DNA from: JBBQVS01 sp964657325
GTDB taxonomy: Bacteria > Chloroflexota > Ktedonobacteria > Ktedonobacterales > Ktedonobacteraceae
NCBI GenBank assembly: GCA_964657325.1
Contig: CAZZVE010000001.1
Span: 1-64,000 of the forward strand
Length of the DNA: 64,000 nt
Reading direction: 5' to 3'
Shown here: piece after piece, positions 32,794 to 42,546 of the stretch
Layout: each line of letters opens with the position of its first letter
Position numbering within the stretch: the stretch's first letter is position 1
Notes under the pieces: generated by a model
Seen by the model: only the letters and a program-made list of their open reading frames with translations
What the model was told of the DNA's origin: nothing
The model's database searches: none
Made by a program: the position numbers and the translations under genes

Positions 32794-34923
32794 TTATTCA
32801 ATAGAGAGCAGCCAGCAGCGCAAAAGTTCTGCTACGCTCCACGCTTGAGCATAGCACCCACCAGCAGTAAATGGTGCTTCTGGTTCCGCGACCTCGCCTA
32901 AGGAGCCTAAGCAAGTATGCCATAACTGATCTATCAAAGGCTGAAGGAGTGGTTGTATAGTACTTTTGTCATTATGGATACGAAGATAGACATCGACATA
33001 TGCACCCATGAGCCACGGCCAGACCGTTCCCTGATGATAGGCACTATCGCGTTCAACAGGACCACCATTGAAGTGATTGTGATATGCAGGATCACTTGGG
33101 CTAAGCGAGCGTAAGCCCAACGGTGTGAGCAAAGAATGAGTGATATGCTGGAACATACTCGTAACATGTTCTTCCATGAGCAGTTCATGTGTGAGCGATG
33201 CGGCAAAAAGCTGATTTGGACGTAAAGAAGCATCATTTTGTCCACTTACCCCATCGACATCAACTACATCGTAGAGATAGCCAGTTTCTTCATTCCAGAA
33301 ACGTGCGGCAAAGTTTTGCCGAATTTGAGTACGCAGTTGACTGTACTGTGTTGCATCGGTTGAGAGTCGGACAGCCCATGCTTCTACAAAGGTCAAGGCG
33401 ACATACCAGAGAGCGTTTATCTCGACGGGTTTGCCACGACGTGGTGTTATCACCACGTCATTCACCTTTGCATCCATCCAGGTCAATTGCACTTCCGGTG
33501 CTCCGGCGCGCAGTAATCCATCAGTTGGATCAACTCCTATACCGAAATCTGTTCCTCGAATGTGCCAATCAATAATGCTTTGTAACGTTGGAAAGAGTTC
33601 TTTGAGGAGCGTCCAGTCACTGGTTACAGCTAGATAGCGGTCAAGGGCATGGAAAAGCCAGAGCGTAGCATCAGCTGTATTATATTCTGGTGCCTCACCA
33701 TTATCAGGAAAGCGATTAGGAATCAGGCCGTTATGCGCAAAGGAGACAAATGCTTTGAGCAAGCCACGCGCTTCACTATATCTTCCTGTGGCAAGCATGA
33801 GTCCAGGAAGTGCGATCATGCTATCACGCCCCCAATCGGTGAACCAGGGATAGCCAGCAATGACAGTTTTGCGATCCGGTGTAAACTTTAGTGGCTGATT
33901 CGCAGCGAGATTGGCGTAGTCAGGACGAGCAACAATAAATTGATCTGCGGCAATGACTAGACGCGCACGCACAGGATCATATTGCTGAAGATCATCGATG
34001 AAGTGATTAGCGGTGGAGAGTAGTTGCCGAATGCGACGCTGGTGGCGTAACATAGCCTGCATCACCGCATCTTCATGTTGTGACCCGCCAAACTCTTCAG
34101 AAAGTTTTGTTTCAGCACTCAATACAAGTGTAGTACGACTTCCAGGAGTAAGCGTGATGTCAAACATGCCCGGCTGATACACATCTTCATGATCCGCGAG
34201 TCCGCGTTCAGTGTCGCGGCGGTGAGTAACACGCCAATACCATACGCCAGTATGTGTAAATGACGCAGTTGGACCAGCGATAAGTTGATAGGGTGATGCA
34301 CCATCAAAAGCTCGTATCTGACAACGACTACCTTGATTGTCTACATTGAACTGCCAATCGCCAGCACCCTTTGTAGTAGCATGATAATCACGGTAGAGAC
34401 AAAAGGGAATCACGGTAAGTGTAACAGGTGTATTCCCTTGTCCTATCTCTACGACGCCGCGCAGCATATACTGCACATAGGTGGTGTTTTGTCCGTACTC
34501 CATCCAGACGCGCTTCTCTAAAGTGAGCGTTTCAGTAAGGCGATAGACAAAGCATACAATATCACCTTCAAGAGTCACAGATTCTAAATGAACGTTGCCA
34601 CGTGGGTCTATAACTCCACCCTGATATTCGTTAACACCTAGTGAAAACGAACGTCCATCAGGCAGCAAAAGCTCTTCATCGACCTTTGTCACCATCACGG
34701 TACGCTCAACTGGTGGATGCAGCGAAGCAACTAAAAGACCGTGATAACAGCGCGTTGTCGCACCTGAAATAGCACCCGAAGCATAGCCACCAATACCATT
34801 GGTGACAAGCCATTCATGGTCAAGGCTTGCATTCATATCGGCACAAATATTACGACCAACCTGCAGGTGCCAAGCATTCGTCGTACTTAGCTGTTGCGTT
34901 TCGATATCTTCTTGCACAATCAT
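32794..34923 (-). CDS. Glycogen debranching enzyme (amylo-alpha-1,6-glucosidase, GH133-type)
   Basis: 709 residues. The N-terminal GDE_N domain (about 30-260) opens with EWLVTNGIGGYASGAISGATTRCYHGLLVAS. The C-terminal (alpha/alpha)6 catalytic domain has GYPWFTDWGRDSMIALPGLMLATGR, with the general-acid Asp region, then LIPNRFPDNGEAPEYNTADATLWLFHAL, LWYVALTFVEAW and YHQGTVWPWLMGAYVD. It removes alpha-1,6 branch stubs of glycogen in the cytoplasm. AAAGGA is seven bases upstream of the ATG. It is 22 bp downstream of the aminotransferase gene. Confidence 0.92.
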   Translation of the reverse strand: MIVQEDIETQQLSTTNAWHLQVGRNICADMNASLDHEWLVTNGIGGYASGAISGATTRCYHGLLVASLHPPVERTVMVTKVDEELLLPDGRSFSLGVNEYQGGVIDPRGNVHLESVTLEGDIVCFVYRLTETLTLEKRVWMEYGQNTTYVQYMLRGVVEIGQGNTPVTLTVIPFCLYRDYHATTKGAGDWQFNVDNQGSRCQIRAFDGASPYQLIAGPTASFTHTGVWYWRVTHRRDTERGLADHEDVYQPGMFDITLTPGSRTTLVLSAETKLSEEFGGSQHEDAVMQAMLRHQRRIRQLLSTANHFIDDLQQYDPVRARLVIAADQFIVARPDYANLAANQPLKFTPDRKTVIAGYPWFTDWGRDSMIALPGLMLATGRYSEARGLLKAFVSFAHNGLIPNRFPDNGEAPEYNTADATLWLFHALDRYLAVTSDWTLLKELFPTLQSIIDWHIRGTDFGIGVDPTDGLLRAGAPEVQLTWMDAKVNDVVITPRRGKPVEINALWYVALTFVEAWAVRLSTDATQYSQLRTQIRQNFAARFWNEETGYLYDVVDVDGVSGQNDASLRPNQLFAASLTHELLMEEHVTSMFQHITHSLLTPLGLRSLSPSDPAYHNHFNGGPVERDSAYHQGTVWPWLMGAYVDVYLRIHNDKSTIQPLLQPLIDQLWHTCLGSLGEVAEPEAPFTAGGCYAQAWSVAELLRCWLLSIE

Positions 34924-34945
34924 TTTTTTATCCTTTATTGCTGCG

Positions 34946-36109
34946 CTATTTTTTTACGGCAGCTTTCATTCGCGTAAGGGCTGTTTCAATGCGTTCATCT
35001 GAGGCCGTCATTGAAATACGCAGGTAGCCTTCACCTGCGGCACCAAAATTTGTGCCTGGCGTAACAAAGACGCCCGTTTCATCAAAGAGCCAGTCGGCGA
35101 AGTCATGTGAGGTACTCCCCTGCGGCACACCCGCCCAAATATATAATCCTGCTTTTGGTGTTTGTGTGTGCATACCCAGCGCATTACAGCCTTCAACAAG
35201 CATATCTCGTCGGCGTTTATAGATGAGGTTGCGTTGCTCTAACCACGATGCTGGAAGATGTAGAGCTTCGATAGCGGCATACTGTACTGGACGAAAAATA
35301 CCACTATCAATATTGCTTTTCAAGCGTCCCACAGCATCTACAATAGCAGGATTGCCGACGAGCATCCCCATGCGAAAGCCCGCCATATTGTAGGTTTTGC
35401 TCAGAGAGTGCAGTTCGACAGCAACTTCGCTGGCACCTGGAACTTGCAGAATGCTAACAGGTCGAAAATCCTCAAAATATACTTCAGCATAGGCCATATC
35501 ATGGATAATTACGATGTTATGACGATGCGCGAAATCTACAGCGCGCTCAAAAAAACTCAAATCGGCACATGCTGCCGTTGGATTATTAGGGTAGTTAAGC
35601 CAGAGTACGCGCGCTTTTGTGAGCACATTCTGTGGAATAGCATCGAGATCGGGCAAATAGTTGTTTGCTTCGGTCAAGGGTAACATATAGGGCTGTGCAC
35701 CAACCGTAGTACTACCCGTAACATAGACAGGATAATAGGGGTCGGGAATGAGGGATATGTCACCTGCATTAAGCACTGATGATGCAACATATGCCAGGCC
35801 CTCTTTTGAGCCAAGCAGAGGTAGAATATCGCGCTCGGGTGTGAGATGCACGCCGAAACGTTGCTCAAACCATGTGGAAATTGCCTCGTGTAAGGCATAC
35901 ATACCACGGTATTCAGGATAGCGATGGTTTTCGGGGTCCTGCATTGCGGTACAGAGACGATCAACAACGACCTGTGGTGCGGGCAAATCAGGATCGCCCA
36001 TTGATAGACTGATCACATCAACCCCCGCGGCCTTGCGTTCGGCTATCTTACGTTTGGCATCAGCAAAATGATATGGAGGTAAATTATTGATAAGATGAGA
36101 TAATTGCAT
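34946..36109 (-). CDS. PLP-dependent class I/II aminotransferase (LL-diaminopimelate aminotransferase-like)
   Basis: 387 residues, fold-type I. VISLSMGDPDLPAP is the typical substrate-loop motif and GSKEGLAYVASSVLNAGD the PLP phosphate loop. NYPNNPTAACA carries the Asn, HDMAYAEVYFEDF the Asp/Tyr pair, and ELHSLSKTYNMAGFRMG the Schiff-base Lys. The overall pattern resembles DapL-type or AlaT/AspC-like enzymes; the substrate cannot be fixed from sequence. AAGGAG precedes the ATG. A 27-bp-arm hairpin separates it from polA upstream. Confidence 0.86.
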   Translation of the reverse strand: MQLSHLINNLPPYHFADAKRKIAERKAAGVDVISLSMGDPDLPAPQVVVDRLCTAMQDPENHRYPEYRGMYALHEAISTWFEQRFGVHLTPERDILPLLGSKEGLAYVASSVLNAGDISLIPDPYYPVYVTGSTTVGAQPYMLPLTEANNYLPDLDAIPQNVLTKARVLWLNYPNNPTAACADLSFFERAVDFAHRHNIVIIHDMAYAEVYFEDFRPVSILQVPGASEVAVELHSLSKTYNMAGFRMGMLVGNPAIVDAVGRLKSNIDSGIFRPVQYAAIEALHLPASWLEQRNLIYKRRRDMLVEGCNALGMHTQTPKAGLYIWAGVPQGSTSHDFADWLFDETGVFVTPGTNFGAAGEGYLRISMTASDERIETALTRMKAAVKK

Positions 36110-36184
36110 TGAAAGAGGTACTCCTTTATATGTCCGCTCACTAAAATTAGACGAACGAGACCATGCTTTGTTACAGGGTATTTA

Positions 36185-36241
36185 GGAGAGCTACTTATGC
36201 TAGTTGATGCGATGCGCATCAACTAGCATAAGTAGCTCTCC
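36185..36241. terminator. 27-bp-arm perfect hairpin after polA
   Basis: 57-bp structure with 27-bp arms (GGAGAGCTACTTATGC...) and a 3-nt ATG loop. It starts one base past the polA stop and lies between tandem minus-strand genes. Confidence 0.85.
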
Positions 36242-36242
36242 T

Positions 36243-39200
36243 TCATTCCATAGGCTCGGCCTCATACCAGTTCTTACCGACCTTCATCTCGACTTTGATA
36301 GGGACATCAAGTTTTTCAACACCTTCCATTCTATCCTTGATGAGAACTTTGGCCCGTTCGAGTTCTTCTACAGGCACCTCAAAGACAAGTTCGTCGTGCA
36401 CTTGCAGAATCATACGTGTCTTCATGCGCTTTTCTTTCAAGTCATGATGCAGATTAATCATAGCAATCTTGATAAGATCAGCGTTGGTTCCCTGAATTGG
36501 CATATTCACTGCTTCACGCTCAAGAGCTTGCCGTTCAACATGTGAGAGGGCGTGCATATCGGGGAAGAAACGCTTACGCCCATACAGCGTATTGACATAC
36601 CCTTGTTTCCGTGCTTGGTTGAGCGTGCCATCAACGTACCCCTTAATATTTGGGAAAATCTCGTGATAGCGACGAATAAAGCTTGCGGCCTCAGTGTTGT
36701 TCATCCCTGTCACCTGCGAAAGGCCAAACGCGGATTGTCCATAGAGGACAGCATAAACGACGGTTTTAGCGAGGCGGCGCTGATCTTTTGTGACCTGCTC
36801 GACTGGCACGTTAAACAGCGTTGCTGCCGTGATGGTGTGAATGTCTTCGTCGTTGCTGAACGCTTCGACCAAACGTGGCTCATGCGTGATGTGCGCGAGA
36901 ATGCGCAACTCGAATTGTGAGTAGTCGGCGGTCAGAAGCGTATAGCTCGGATCAGCTATGAAGGCGCGGCGGATTTGTCGCCCAACCTCTGTACGCACAG
37001 GAATGTTTTGCAAATTTGGATTGCTCGACGAGAGACGCCCACTCGACGCTATGGTCTGGTTAAATGATGTATAGACGCGTCCTGTTACCGGATCCATCAG
37101 GGACAAGAGACCATCTACATACGTTGATTTGAGCTTGTTCAGTTGGCGATACTCTAGCAAGAAGTCGATCATGGGATGCTTGCCCTGCAAACTTTCGATC
37201 ACATCGACACTTACAGAGTACCCAGTCTTGTTTTTCTTACCTGACGGAAGTTTCAGTTCATTAAAGAGAATCTCGCCCAACTGCTTGGGTGAATTAATAT
37301 TGAATGTGTGCCCCACCGAATCATAGATAGATTGCTCAAGCGTGCGTAATTGCTCGTCGAGACTCACGGCAAGGTCACGTAGAAAGTCTGCATCCAGGGC
37401 AATACCGTAGCGTTCCATTTGCATCAAGACAGTGATAAGCGGAAGTTCAATATTGTTGTACAGATCGGTTAAGGAATGACGTTCTAAATCAGCGGCAATG
37501 GGTTTGACAAGTCGCAAAGTCATATCGGCATCAGCCCCAGCATAGTCCGCAGTTTTACGGATGGGAGCTTGTGCAATGCTAATCATCTTGCTGCCTGTGC
37601 CAATGAGATCGGTGATAGGTGTCATAATGGGACCGATACGCTGGAAAACTTGATCCTTCAGGCCAACACCCCGGCGTCCTGGTTCAGCAAGATAGGCACC
37701 AACCATCGAGTCGAAGACAAGACCACGCATTTCAATGTTATACCGTGCAAATATCTCCATATCATACTTGGCGTTATGCATATATTTTTGTACTGATGCA
37801 TCTTGTAGCATAGGGCGCAGTTTGTCCAATACAATATCGAGTGGCAATTGTGTTCCTGGCTCCTGACCATCGGGAGTGCGTATATGCCCAACAGGAATGT
37901 AGTATGCCTCACCCGCCGCCATCGAGCAGGAGATACCGACAAGTTCCGCATGATGTGGATTTTCTGATGTAGTCTCAGTATCAAAGGCGACAATACCAGC
38001 ATCATAAATACTCTTGACGAGAACCCGTAAAGCATCTTCACCATCAACGATGAGCGTACTGGTTTTCTGCACAGAGGTGTCTTCTAAAAAGATGGGTACA
38101 GATGGCGTGGCAGTAGGTGCAGGCAGACGGAGCTTACGCACGACTTCGGTATGCGATGCTTCAGGCATATCGAAGAGGCTGAGTTGCGCAAATTCATCAT
38201 CTTCTGTAGCGGCGTTTTCTTGCGTCGCGCTACTTGCCGATGTATGTACTGCATGCAGAGGCGCAGTAGCATCAGGTATGGTCCCATTGGGCGGTGTTGG
38301 TGGAACAAGAATTGGTACAACACCAAGTGGTGGAGCATAGAGTAAATCGGCATCTTGCGCGAATGTTGATGAGTCGCGTGGCTTTGTAGCAGTTCCATCT
38401 TCCTGAGATGCTTTATCAAATGAGGATAGAGCTTGTTCACTTGCGTCACTTGTTTCACTGAGTGGCGGAAGAACTTCATCAAGAGAGGCAGGAGTACTGA
38501 CGCCTATCTGTTTGAAGACGGTCAAGACTTTTTCTACAAGCGAACGGAAGCCGAGTTCACGGAAGATGGCAAGAACGCGCTCGCTATTGATGTTATTTGG
38601 GCGACAGGCTTCAAGATCGAGTTGTACAGGCACGTCGAGAACGATAGTAGCAAGATGTTTGCTCTGTCGAGCCTGCTCTGCCCACTGCGTGAGTAGCTTT
38701 TGCTCTTTTGGTTTGAGGGCATCAGTATGAGCCAGAATACCTTCAAGATCGCCATAGTCGTTAATGAGTCGCGTAGCGGTCTTCTCACCAATACCAGGAA
38801 CACCAGGGATGTTGTCGGATTTGTCGCCAACTAAACCCTTAAAATCAGTGAGTTTCTTGGGCATAGTAAAGCCATAACGGGCCTCTACCTCTGGTACATT
38901 GTATTCAGTGACTTCTGAGATGCCCCGCTTCGCCACTTTGACCATTACCGCGTCATTGACGAGTTGTAGCGTGTCCATATCTCCTGTATAGATAATGGTA
39001 TCGACACCAAGTGCTTTTGCCTGCACAGAAAGCGTGCCAAGCACATCATCGGCCTCGAACCCATCTTTCTCATAGATAGGGATACCAAACGCCTGCACAA
39101 CCTCACGAATACGCCCAAACTGCGGACGCATGTTGTCTGGCATGGTGGGACGTTGCGCTTTATAAGGCGTGTATTCCAGATGACGAAACGTCGGTGTGGG

Positions 39201-39386
39201 ACGATCAAAGGTCATGGCGATGTAGTCAGGTCGCTCCTCAGAAAGTGCCTTCATCAACATTGATGTGAAGCCGAAGGTCGCGTTTACTGGCTCACCAGAG
39301 CTGGTTGATAGGTCTTCGGGTACAGCATGGAAAGCGCGATGCACCATTGCGTGACCATCGAAAAGCACTAGTTTCTTACGTTTCAT
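36243..39386 (-). CDS. polA: DNA polymerase I
   Basis: 1047 residues, longer than the usual roughly 900. The 5'-3' exonuclease is at about 1-290: LVLFDGHAMVHRAFHA, DGFEADDVLGTL, YTGDMDTLQLV, GDKSDNIPGVPGIGEKTA. A Pro/Thr/Ala-rich linker of about 130 residues follows. The 3'-5' proofreading domain (about 445-640) keeps IVAFDTETTSENPHH, NAKYDMEIFARY and YAGADADMTLRL. The polymerase domain has TADYSQFELRILAHI (motif A), RRLAKTVVYAVLYGQSAFG (motif B) and LQVHDELVFEVP (motif C). All three activities look intact. It functions in repair and lagging-strand processing. Confidence 0.97.
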   Translation of the reverse strand: MKRKKLVLFDGHAMVHRAFHAVPEDLSTSSGEPVNATFGFTSMLMKALSEERPDYIAMTFDRPTPTFRHLEYTPYKAQRPTMPDNMRPQFGRIREVVQAFGIPIYEKDGFEADDVLGTLSVQAKALGVDTIIYTGDMDTLQLVNDAVMVKVAKRGISEVTEYNVPEVEARYGFTMPKKLTDFKGLVGDKSDNIPGVPGIGEKTATRLINDYGDLEGILAHTDALKPKEQKLLTQWAEQARQSKHLATIVLDVPVQLDLEACRPNNINSERVLAIFRELGFRSLVEKVLTVFKQIGVSTPASLDEVLPPLSETSDASEQALSSFDKASQEDGTATKPRDSSTFAQDADLLYAPPLGVVPILVPPTPPNGTIPDATAPLHAVHTSASSATQENAATEDDEFAQLSLFDMPEASHTEVVRKLRLPAPTATPSVPIFLEDTSVQKTSTLIVDGEDALRVLVKSIYDAGIVAFDTETTSENPHHAELVGISCSMAAGEAYYIPVGHIRTPDGQEPGTQLPLDIVLDKLRPMLQDASVQKYMHNAKYDMEIFARYNIEMRGLVFDSMVGAYLAEPGRRGVGLKDQVFQRIGPIMTPITDLIGTGSKMISIAQAPIRKTADYAGADADMTLRLVKPIAADLERHSLTDLYNNIELPLITVLMQMERYGIALDADFLRDLAVSLDEQLRTLEQSIYDSVGHTFNINSPKQLGEILFNELKLPSGKKNKTGYSVSVDVIESLQGKHPMIDFLLEYRQLNKLKSTYVDGLLSLMDPVTGRVYTSFNQTIASSGRLSSSNPNLQNIPVRTEVGRQIRRAFIADPSYTLLTADYSQFELRILAHITHEPRLVEAFSNDEDIHTITAATLFNVPVEQVTKDQRRLAKTVVYAVLYGQSAFGLSQVTGMNNTEAASFIRRYHEIFPNIKGYVDGTLNQARKQGYVNTLYGRKRFFPDMHALSHVERQALEREAVNMPIQGTNADLIKIAMINLHHDLKEKRMKTRMILQVHDELVFEVPVEELERAKVLIKDRMEGVEKLDVPIKVEMKVGKNWYEAEPME

Positions 39387-39444
39387 TGCTCATATCTCAT
39401 TCTTTTAATCTTAGTTTCTATTTTATCTATTACTATTCTTACGT

Positions 39445-40818
39445 TCAGGCTAAAACGCGGTAACTATCGTGGATGCCGTCTTCCCACACACAAAGGTGTG
39501 CAGTTGTTGGCTCATCGTCGGCAGATGTCACCAGAACAAAAAGAAACTGCGTAGTATCGCGTAGTGGAACAGCTTTCCAATTTGGGTCACGTAACCATGT
39601 GACTAGTTCTGGTGTCACCTCTTCTGGCTTGGGCAGGGCAAGATGTGTTGTCCAGCTACCAGTATTAAAATAGGTTTGCGTGTGTTGAACGTCAGTAGAT
39701 GGAATGGAGTCAAAACGCATCTGGTGCGTATGGCCTGCTATAGCATAACGCAAGGTGGAGTCGTTTTCGAGAACGCGATGCATCCCTGCGGCCACACCTT
39801 CACCCATTGTATAAGGAGTAGGTGAACATAGAGCAGCAATAGCTTGTACAAAGGGTAAAGCGAGCATTTCACGGGTAGTTACGAACATAGTGATGTCTTC
39901 TTGCGAAATTGATGTACCCTCGGTAAGCGATGCGATAGGTGTCCAATCTTGTTTTTGCATGACCATATCTGTTTGAAATGCTGCGAAGTCTTGCATAATG
40001 TCCTCGAAAAGACGCACCGGATTACGTCTATCTACTAGGGATAGGTTTGCGAGAGACTGTCGTGGATACGAAAGTAATTGCATAGTATTCTGTGCTACCT
40101 TTATAAGCAGTTCAGCATCTATAAGACAAAGAAATGCTATCTGACGTGTATTATCCATAGGTGTATCAAAATGATCAAAATATGCGTATTGCATACTGAC
40201 TGCATGCGATGCACTTTGAACATAGCGTGAACCAGCAGAAAGAGTGAGCGTTTCAGGATGGCGGTCTAGCGGTTGGCCTTGCTCATCCCAGATACCTAAA
40301 ATCGCATGATTCCAAAAGTCGTAGTTGTTGCCATGTTCGATATATATAGATGGCAGTGGACGGTACCAGCGAGTCGGGCAAAAATAAATGCGCTCATCTT
40401 CGCTTGCTTGATCGTTTTCTGTAATTGCGGCTGTGATGCGCTGCCGCACCTCAGCAAAGCACAATTCGAGGTCGTGGTTTCCAGTGATGAATGTAACGCG
40501 CCTTCCAGGATGTGCAATGAAATAATGTAGAGCGGTGATAAAGGGACGATGAGCGGAAATAATTCTGTCTATTTTTTGTACCGCAGTCGCGACATCGGTA
40601 GTCTTATTTAACGTATAGGGCGTTGTGACCAGGAAATCAAAACAGTCGCCATTGATTATGAGTTCTACAGAGTCAGACCGACCGAGTGGGGAGTCCTGTG
40701 ATGATGTAGCAGCAAGCAAGCTTTCAAACGCAGCCTGCTGACGGTCGCCAAAGCAATCAAGGATAGATGTTCCATCGGCAAGATGAAGATCGCTGACAAC
40801 GAGTTGTATGGTTGACAT
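39445..40818 (-). CDS. Calcineurin-like metallophosphoesterase
   Basis: 457 residues. The dimetal motifs are complete: VVSDLHLADG (DxH), IINGDCFDFL (GD), FITGNHDLEL (GNHD), IYIEHGNNYDFW and, near the C-terminus, AIAGHTHQMRFDSI (GHxH). A long helical insertion (about 200-330) lies between motifs. The enzyme hydrolyses phosphomono- or diesters; nucleotide, DNA or lipid substrates are all possible (UDP-2,3-diacylglucosamine-like and other families share these motifs). AAAGGG is five bases upstream of the ATG. Confidence 0.87.
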   Translation of the reverse strand: MSTIQLVVSDLHLADGTSILDCFGDRQQAAFESLLAATSSQDSPLGRSDSVELIINGDCFDFLVTTPYTLNKTTDVATAVQKIDRIISAHRPFITALHYFIAHPGRRVTFITGNHDLELCFAEVRQRITAAITENDQASEDERIYFCPTRWYRPLPSIYIEHGNNYDFWNHAILGIWDEQGQPLDRHPETLTLSAGSRYVQSASHAVSMQYAYFDHFDTPMDNTRQIAFLCLIDAELLIKVAQNTMQLLSYPRQSLANLSLVDRRNPVRLFEDIMQDFAAFQTDMVMQKQDWTPIASLTEGTSISQEDITMFVTTREMLALPFVQAIAALCSPTPYTMGEGVAAGMHRVLENDSTLRYAIAGHTHQMRFDSIPSTDVQHTQTYFNTGSWTTHLALPKPEEVTPELVTWLRDPNWKAVPLRDTTQFLFVLVTSADDEPTTAHLCVWEDGIHDSYRVLA

Positions 40819-40903
40819 AGACGCCCTTTCTACGTTCTTGAGAGATTGAATACCTCTTTAGGAAATGTGTTCCGTTCTTGCTTTATTTTACAGCGTTTTG
40901 TGT

Positions 40904-40944
40904 CGAGATGTATAGTATGGAGTTTGGTACCGAGATGTATACTA
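40904..40944. promoter_or_regulatory. Paired direct repeat in the divergent gap
   Basis: CGAGATGTATAGTA (40904-40917) and CGAGATGTATACTA (40931-40944), 27 bp apart start to start and identical at 13 of 14 positions. It lies in the 303-bp gap between the metallophosphoesterase (minus) and HTH (plus) genes. Possible tandem regulator sites; nothing else is evident in this gap. Confidence 0.5.
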
Positions 40945-41121
40945 CAGTTAGCTAGCAAGCGGTGTTGTCTCTTCTTTCTTTACAGTACAATGTATAGAGC
41001 GAAGAAAGGTACGCGCACTATTATGCGCGACCACGACCCTACTGTCAGTGTAGCATGTCTTGGAATGCTCTGCGTGGAATGGCTTTTTATCATTTTCTAT
41101 CTCTAAAGGGAGAATATTACA

Positions 41122-41382
41122 ATGGCACGTCGAAGTAGTATGCTTGAACAAGAGAATAATACAGGAGAAAAACACACTATGGCTGAAGAGAAACATGACG
41201 AATTATTGACTGTCCGTGAAGTAGCCCGCCGCCTGCGCGTAGATGATACCACTGTGCGCCGTTGGATTAAGAGTGGGTCATTGGAAGCAATCACACTTCC
41301 ACATCGTGCCAAAAGACAGGCATATAGAGTAAAACAGTCAACCCTTGACGTTTTACTTAGAGGACCAAAGTTGCCAGAATAA
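41122..41382 (+). CDS. Excisionase/MerR-type helix-turn-helix protein
   Basis: 86 residues. LLTVREVARRLRVDDTTVRRWIKSGSLEAITLPHRAKRQAYRVKQSTLDVLL (about 28-80) is a complete HTH_17/excisionase-type winged helix. The first 27 residues are polar. ATG 41122 has AAGGGAG upstream; ATG 41179 would still keep the domain. It is not accompanied by an integrase, so it is probably a stand-alone DNA-binding regulator. It is followed 3 bp after its stop by a 37-bp-arm hairpin. Confidence 0.86.
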   Translation: MARRSSMLEQENNTGEKHTMAEEKHDELLTVREVARRLRVDDTTVRRWIKSGSLEAITLPHRAKRQAYRVKQSTLDVLLRGPKLPE

Positions 41383-41384
41383 CT

Positions 41385-41459
41385 ATCACTCATGTAAAAG
41401 AGAATGCGCGAAGGATACTCAATGAGTATCCTTCGCGCATTCTCTTTTACATGAGTGAT
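41385..41459. terminator. 37-bp-arm perfect hairpin
   Basis: Inverted repeat 41385-41421 / 41423-41459, perfect over 37 bp with a single central base. It starts 3 bp after the HTH gene stop and is the longest hairpin in the window. Confidence 0.8.
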
Positions 41460-41587
41460 GCATAAAACTCTTCCCTCTTCCTCAAGGATATGTTATAGTG
41501 CATCCAATATTTTTAATCTACTGGTAATGTGTAACACACGTTCGCAGTGAAATAGCACACAGCATATTTGCTGTAGTTCTGTTACAT

Positions 41588-41599
41588 TGTGTATACACA
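41588..41599. promoter_or_regulatory. 12-bp palindrome upstream of the ATP-grasp gene
   Basis: TGTGTATACACA, a perfect dyad 26 bp before the ATG at 41625. A possible operator or part of the leader. Confidence 0.35.
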
Positions 41600-41624
41600 G
41601 GACAAAAACGTATTGGAGGGAGCT

Positions 41625-42521
41625 ATGCGCTTCTGCTTTATCGTCGAGGAGCAATATCGCAATGACCCGATGCCGATGGTTGTTGCAGATCAGTTGCAGC
41701 AATGGGGACACGACATTGATATCCTGGAGCCACAGGCGACTATCACCAACTTGACGAATCTCGCCACACAAGGGTATGACGCCTATGTGCTGAAATCGCT
41801 AGCTGATGGACCGGGTATGAGCATCCTTGCGGCAGCAGAAGCAGTGGGCATTCCGACAATTAATAACTCACGCGCGATTCGTCTGGTACGAGACAAGGCT
41901 GTCGCGGCGGCTTTTGCACGTGCACATGGTCTTCCCGTTCCACCAACGTATTTTGTTGCTCATCCGCGCTTACTAGAACAGATTCCTATAGAGGATTATC
42001 CTCTTGTCGTCAAACCGACAAATGGTAGTTCTTGCAAGGGTATTTATCGTTTGAACAGTCCTGCTGATCTAGCAACACTAGAAATGGATGAGACTGACGG
42101 TAGCTTCTTGCTGGCACAACGATACGCGGAAAATACGGGCTTTGATATCAAAGTATATGTGACCGGAAACGAAGTGTACGCGGCTATCGCTAAGAAATCA
42201 CCACTCCATGATGACGTGGAAGAGAAATTTATCCCACTCACCCCAGAGTTACGCAAAATTACGCTTCAGGTTGGCAAATTGTTTGGCCTCGATATCTATG
42301 GTATAGATGTGGTTGAAACTCCACAGGGTCTCGCGATTCTTGACATCAACGACTTCCCCAGTTTTGGACGTGTACCACGAGCAGTGGTACGCATATCAGA
42401 ATATATTCTTCACGCGGCGAAACAGGCTGAGATAAAACGCTTAGCCCGTACAGAACGTAAGTTGCGACAAGCGTTGACACGCGCAGAGCAACTACTTGTA
42501 GAAAGCAAAAAGTATTCATAG
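41625..42521 (+). CDS. ATP-grasp ligase/kinase (RimK/ITPK-like)
   Basis: 298 residues. The N-terminal pre-ATP-grasp domain (about 1-100) leads to VRDKAVAAAFARAHGLPVPPT. The ATP-binding segments are YPLVVKPTNGSSCKGIYRL and DGSFLLAQRYAENTGFDIKVYVTGN. The metal site is GIDVVETPQGLAILDINDFPSFGRVP. The DINDFPSF ending resembles RimK and inositol-trisphosphate 5/6-kinase-like proteins. It could ligate an amine to a carboxylate or phosphorylate a polyol. ATG 41625 has GGAGG five bases upstream. The phosphotransferase-like gene starts 25 bp after its stop, so the two are coupled. Confidence 0.83.
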   Translation: MRFCFIVEEQYRNDPMPMVVADQLQQWGHDIDILEPQATITNLTNLATQGYDAYVLKSLADGPGMSILAAAEAVGIPTINNSRAIRLVRDKAVAAAFARAHGLPVPPTYFVAHPRLLEQIPIEDYPLVVKPTNGSSCKGIYRLNSPADLATLEMDETDGSFLLAQRYAENTGFDIKVYVTGNEVYAAIAKKSPLHDDVEEKFIPLTPELRKITLQVGKLFGLDIYGIDVVETPQGLAILDINDFPSFGRVPRAVVRISEYILHAAKQAEIKRLARTERKLRQALTRAEQLLVESKKYS

Positions 42522-42546
42522 GGTGTAGGGAAAGAAGGATGCACAT

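Noticed and set aside
40846..41106. 86-residue plus-strand reading frame upstream of the HTH gene
   Set aside because: Composition is rich in Cys and Arg with no motif or RBS. It covers the direct repeats and promoter region, so it is read as non-coding.
41122..41382. Prophage excisionase
   Set aside because: No integrase, phage structural gene or direct-repeat attachment pair is present nearby. A stand-alone regulator is simpler.
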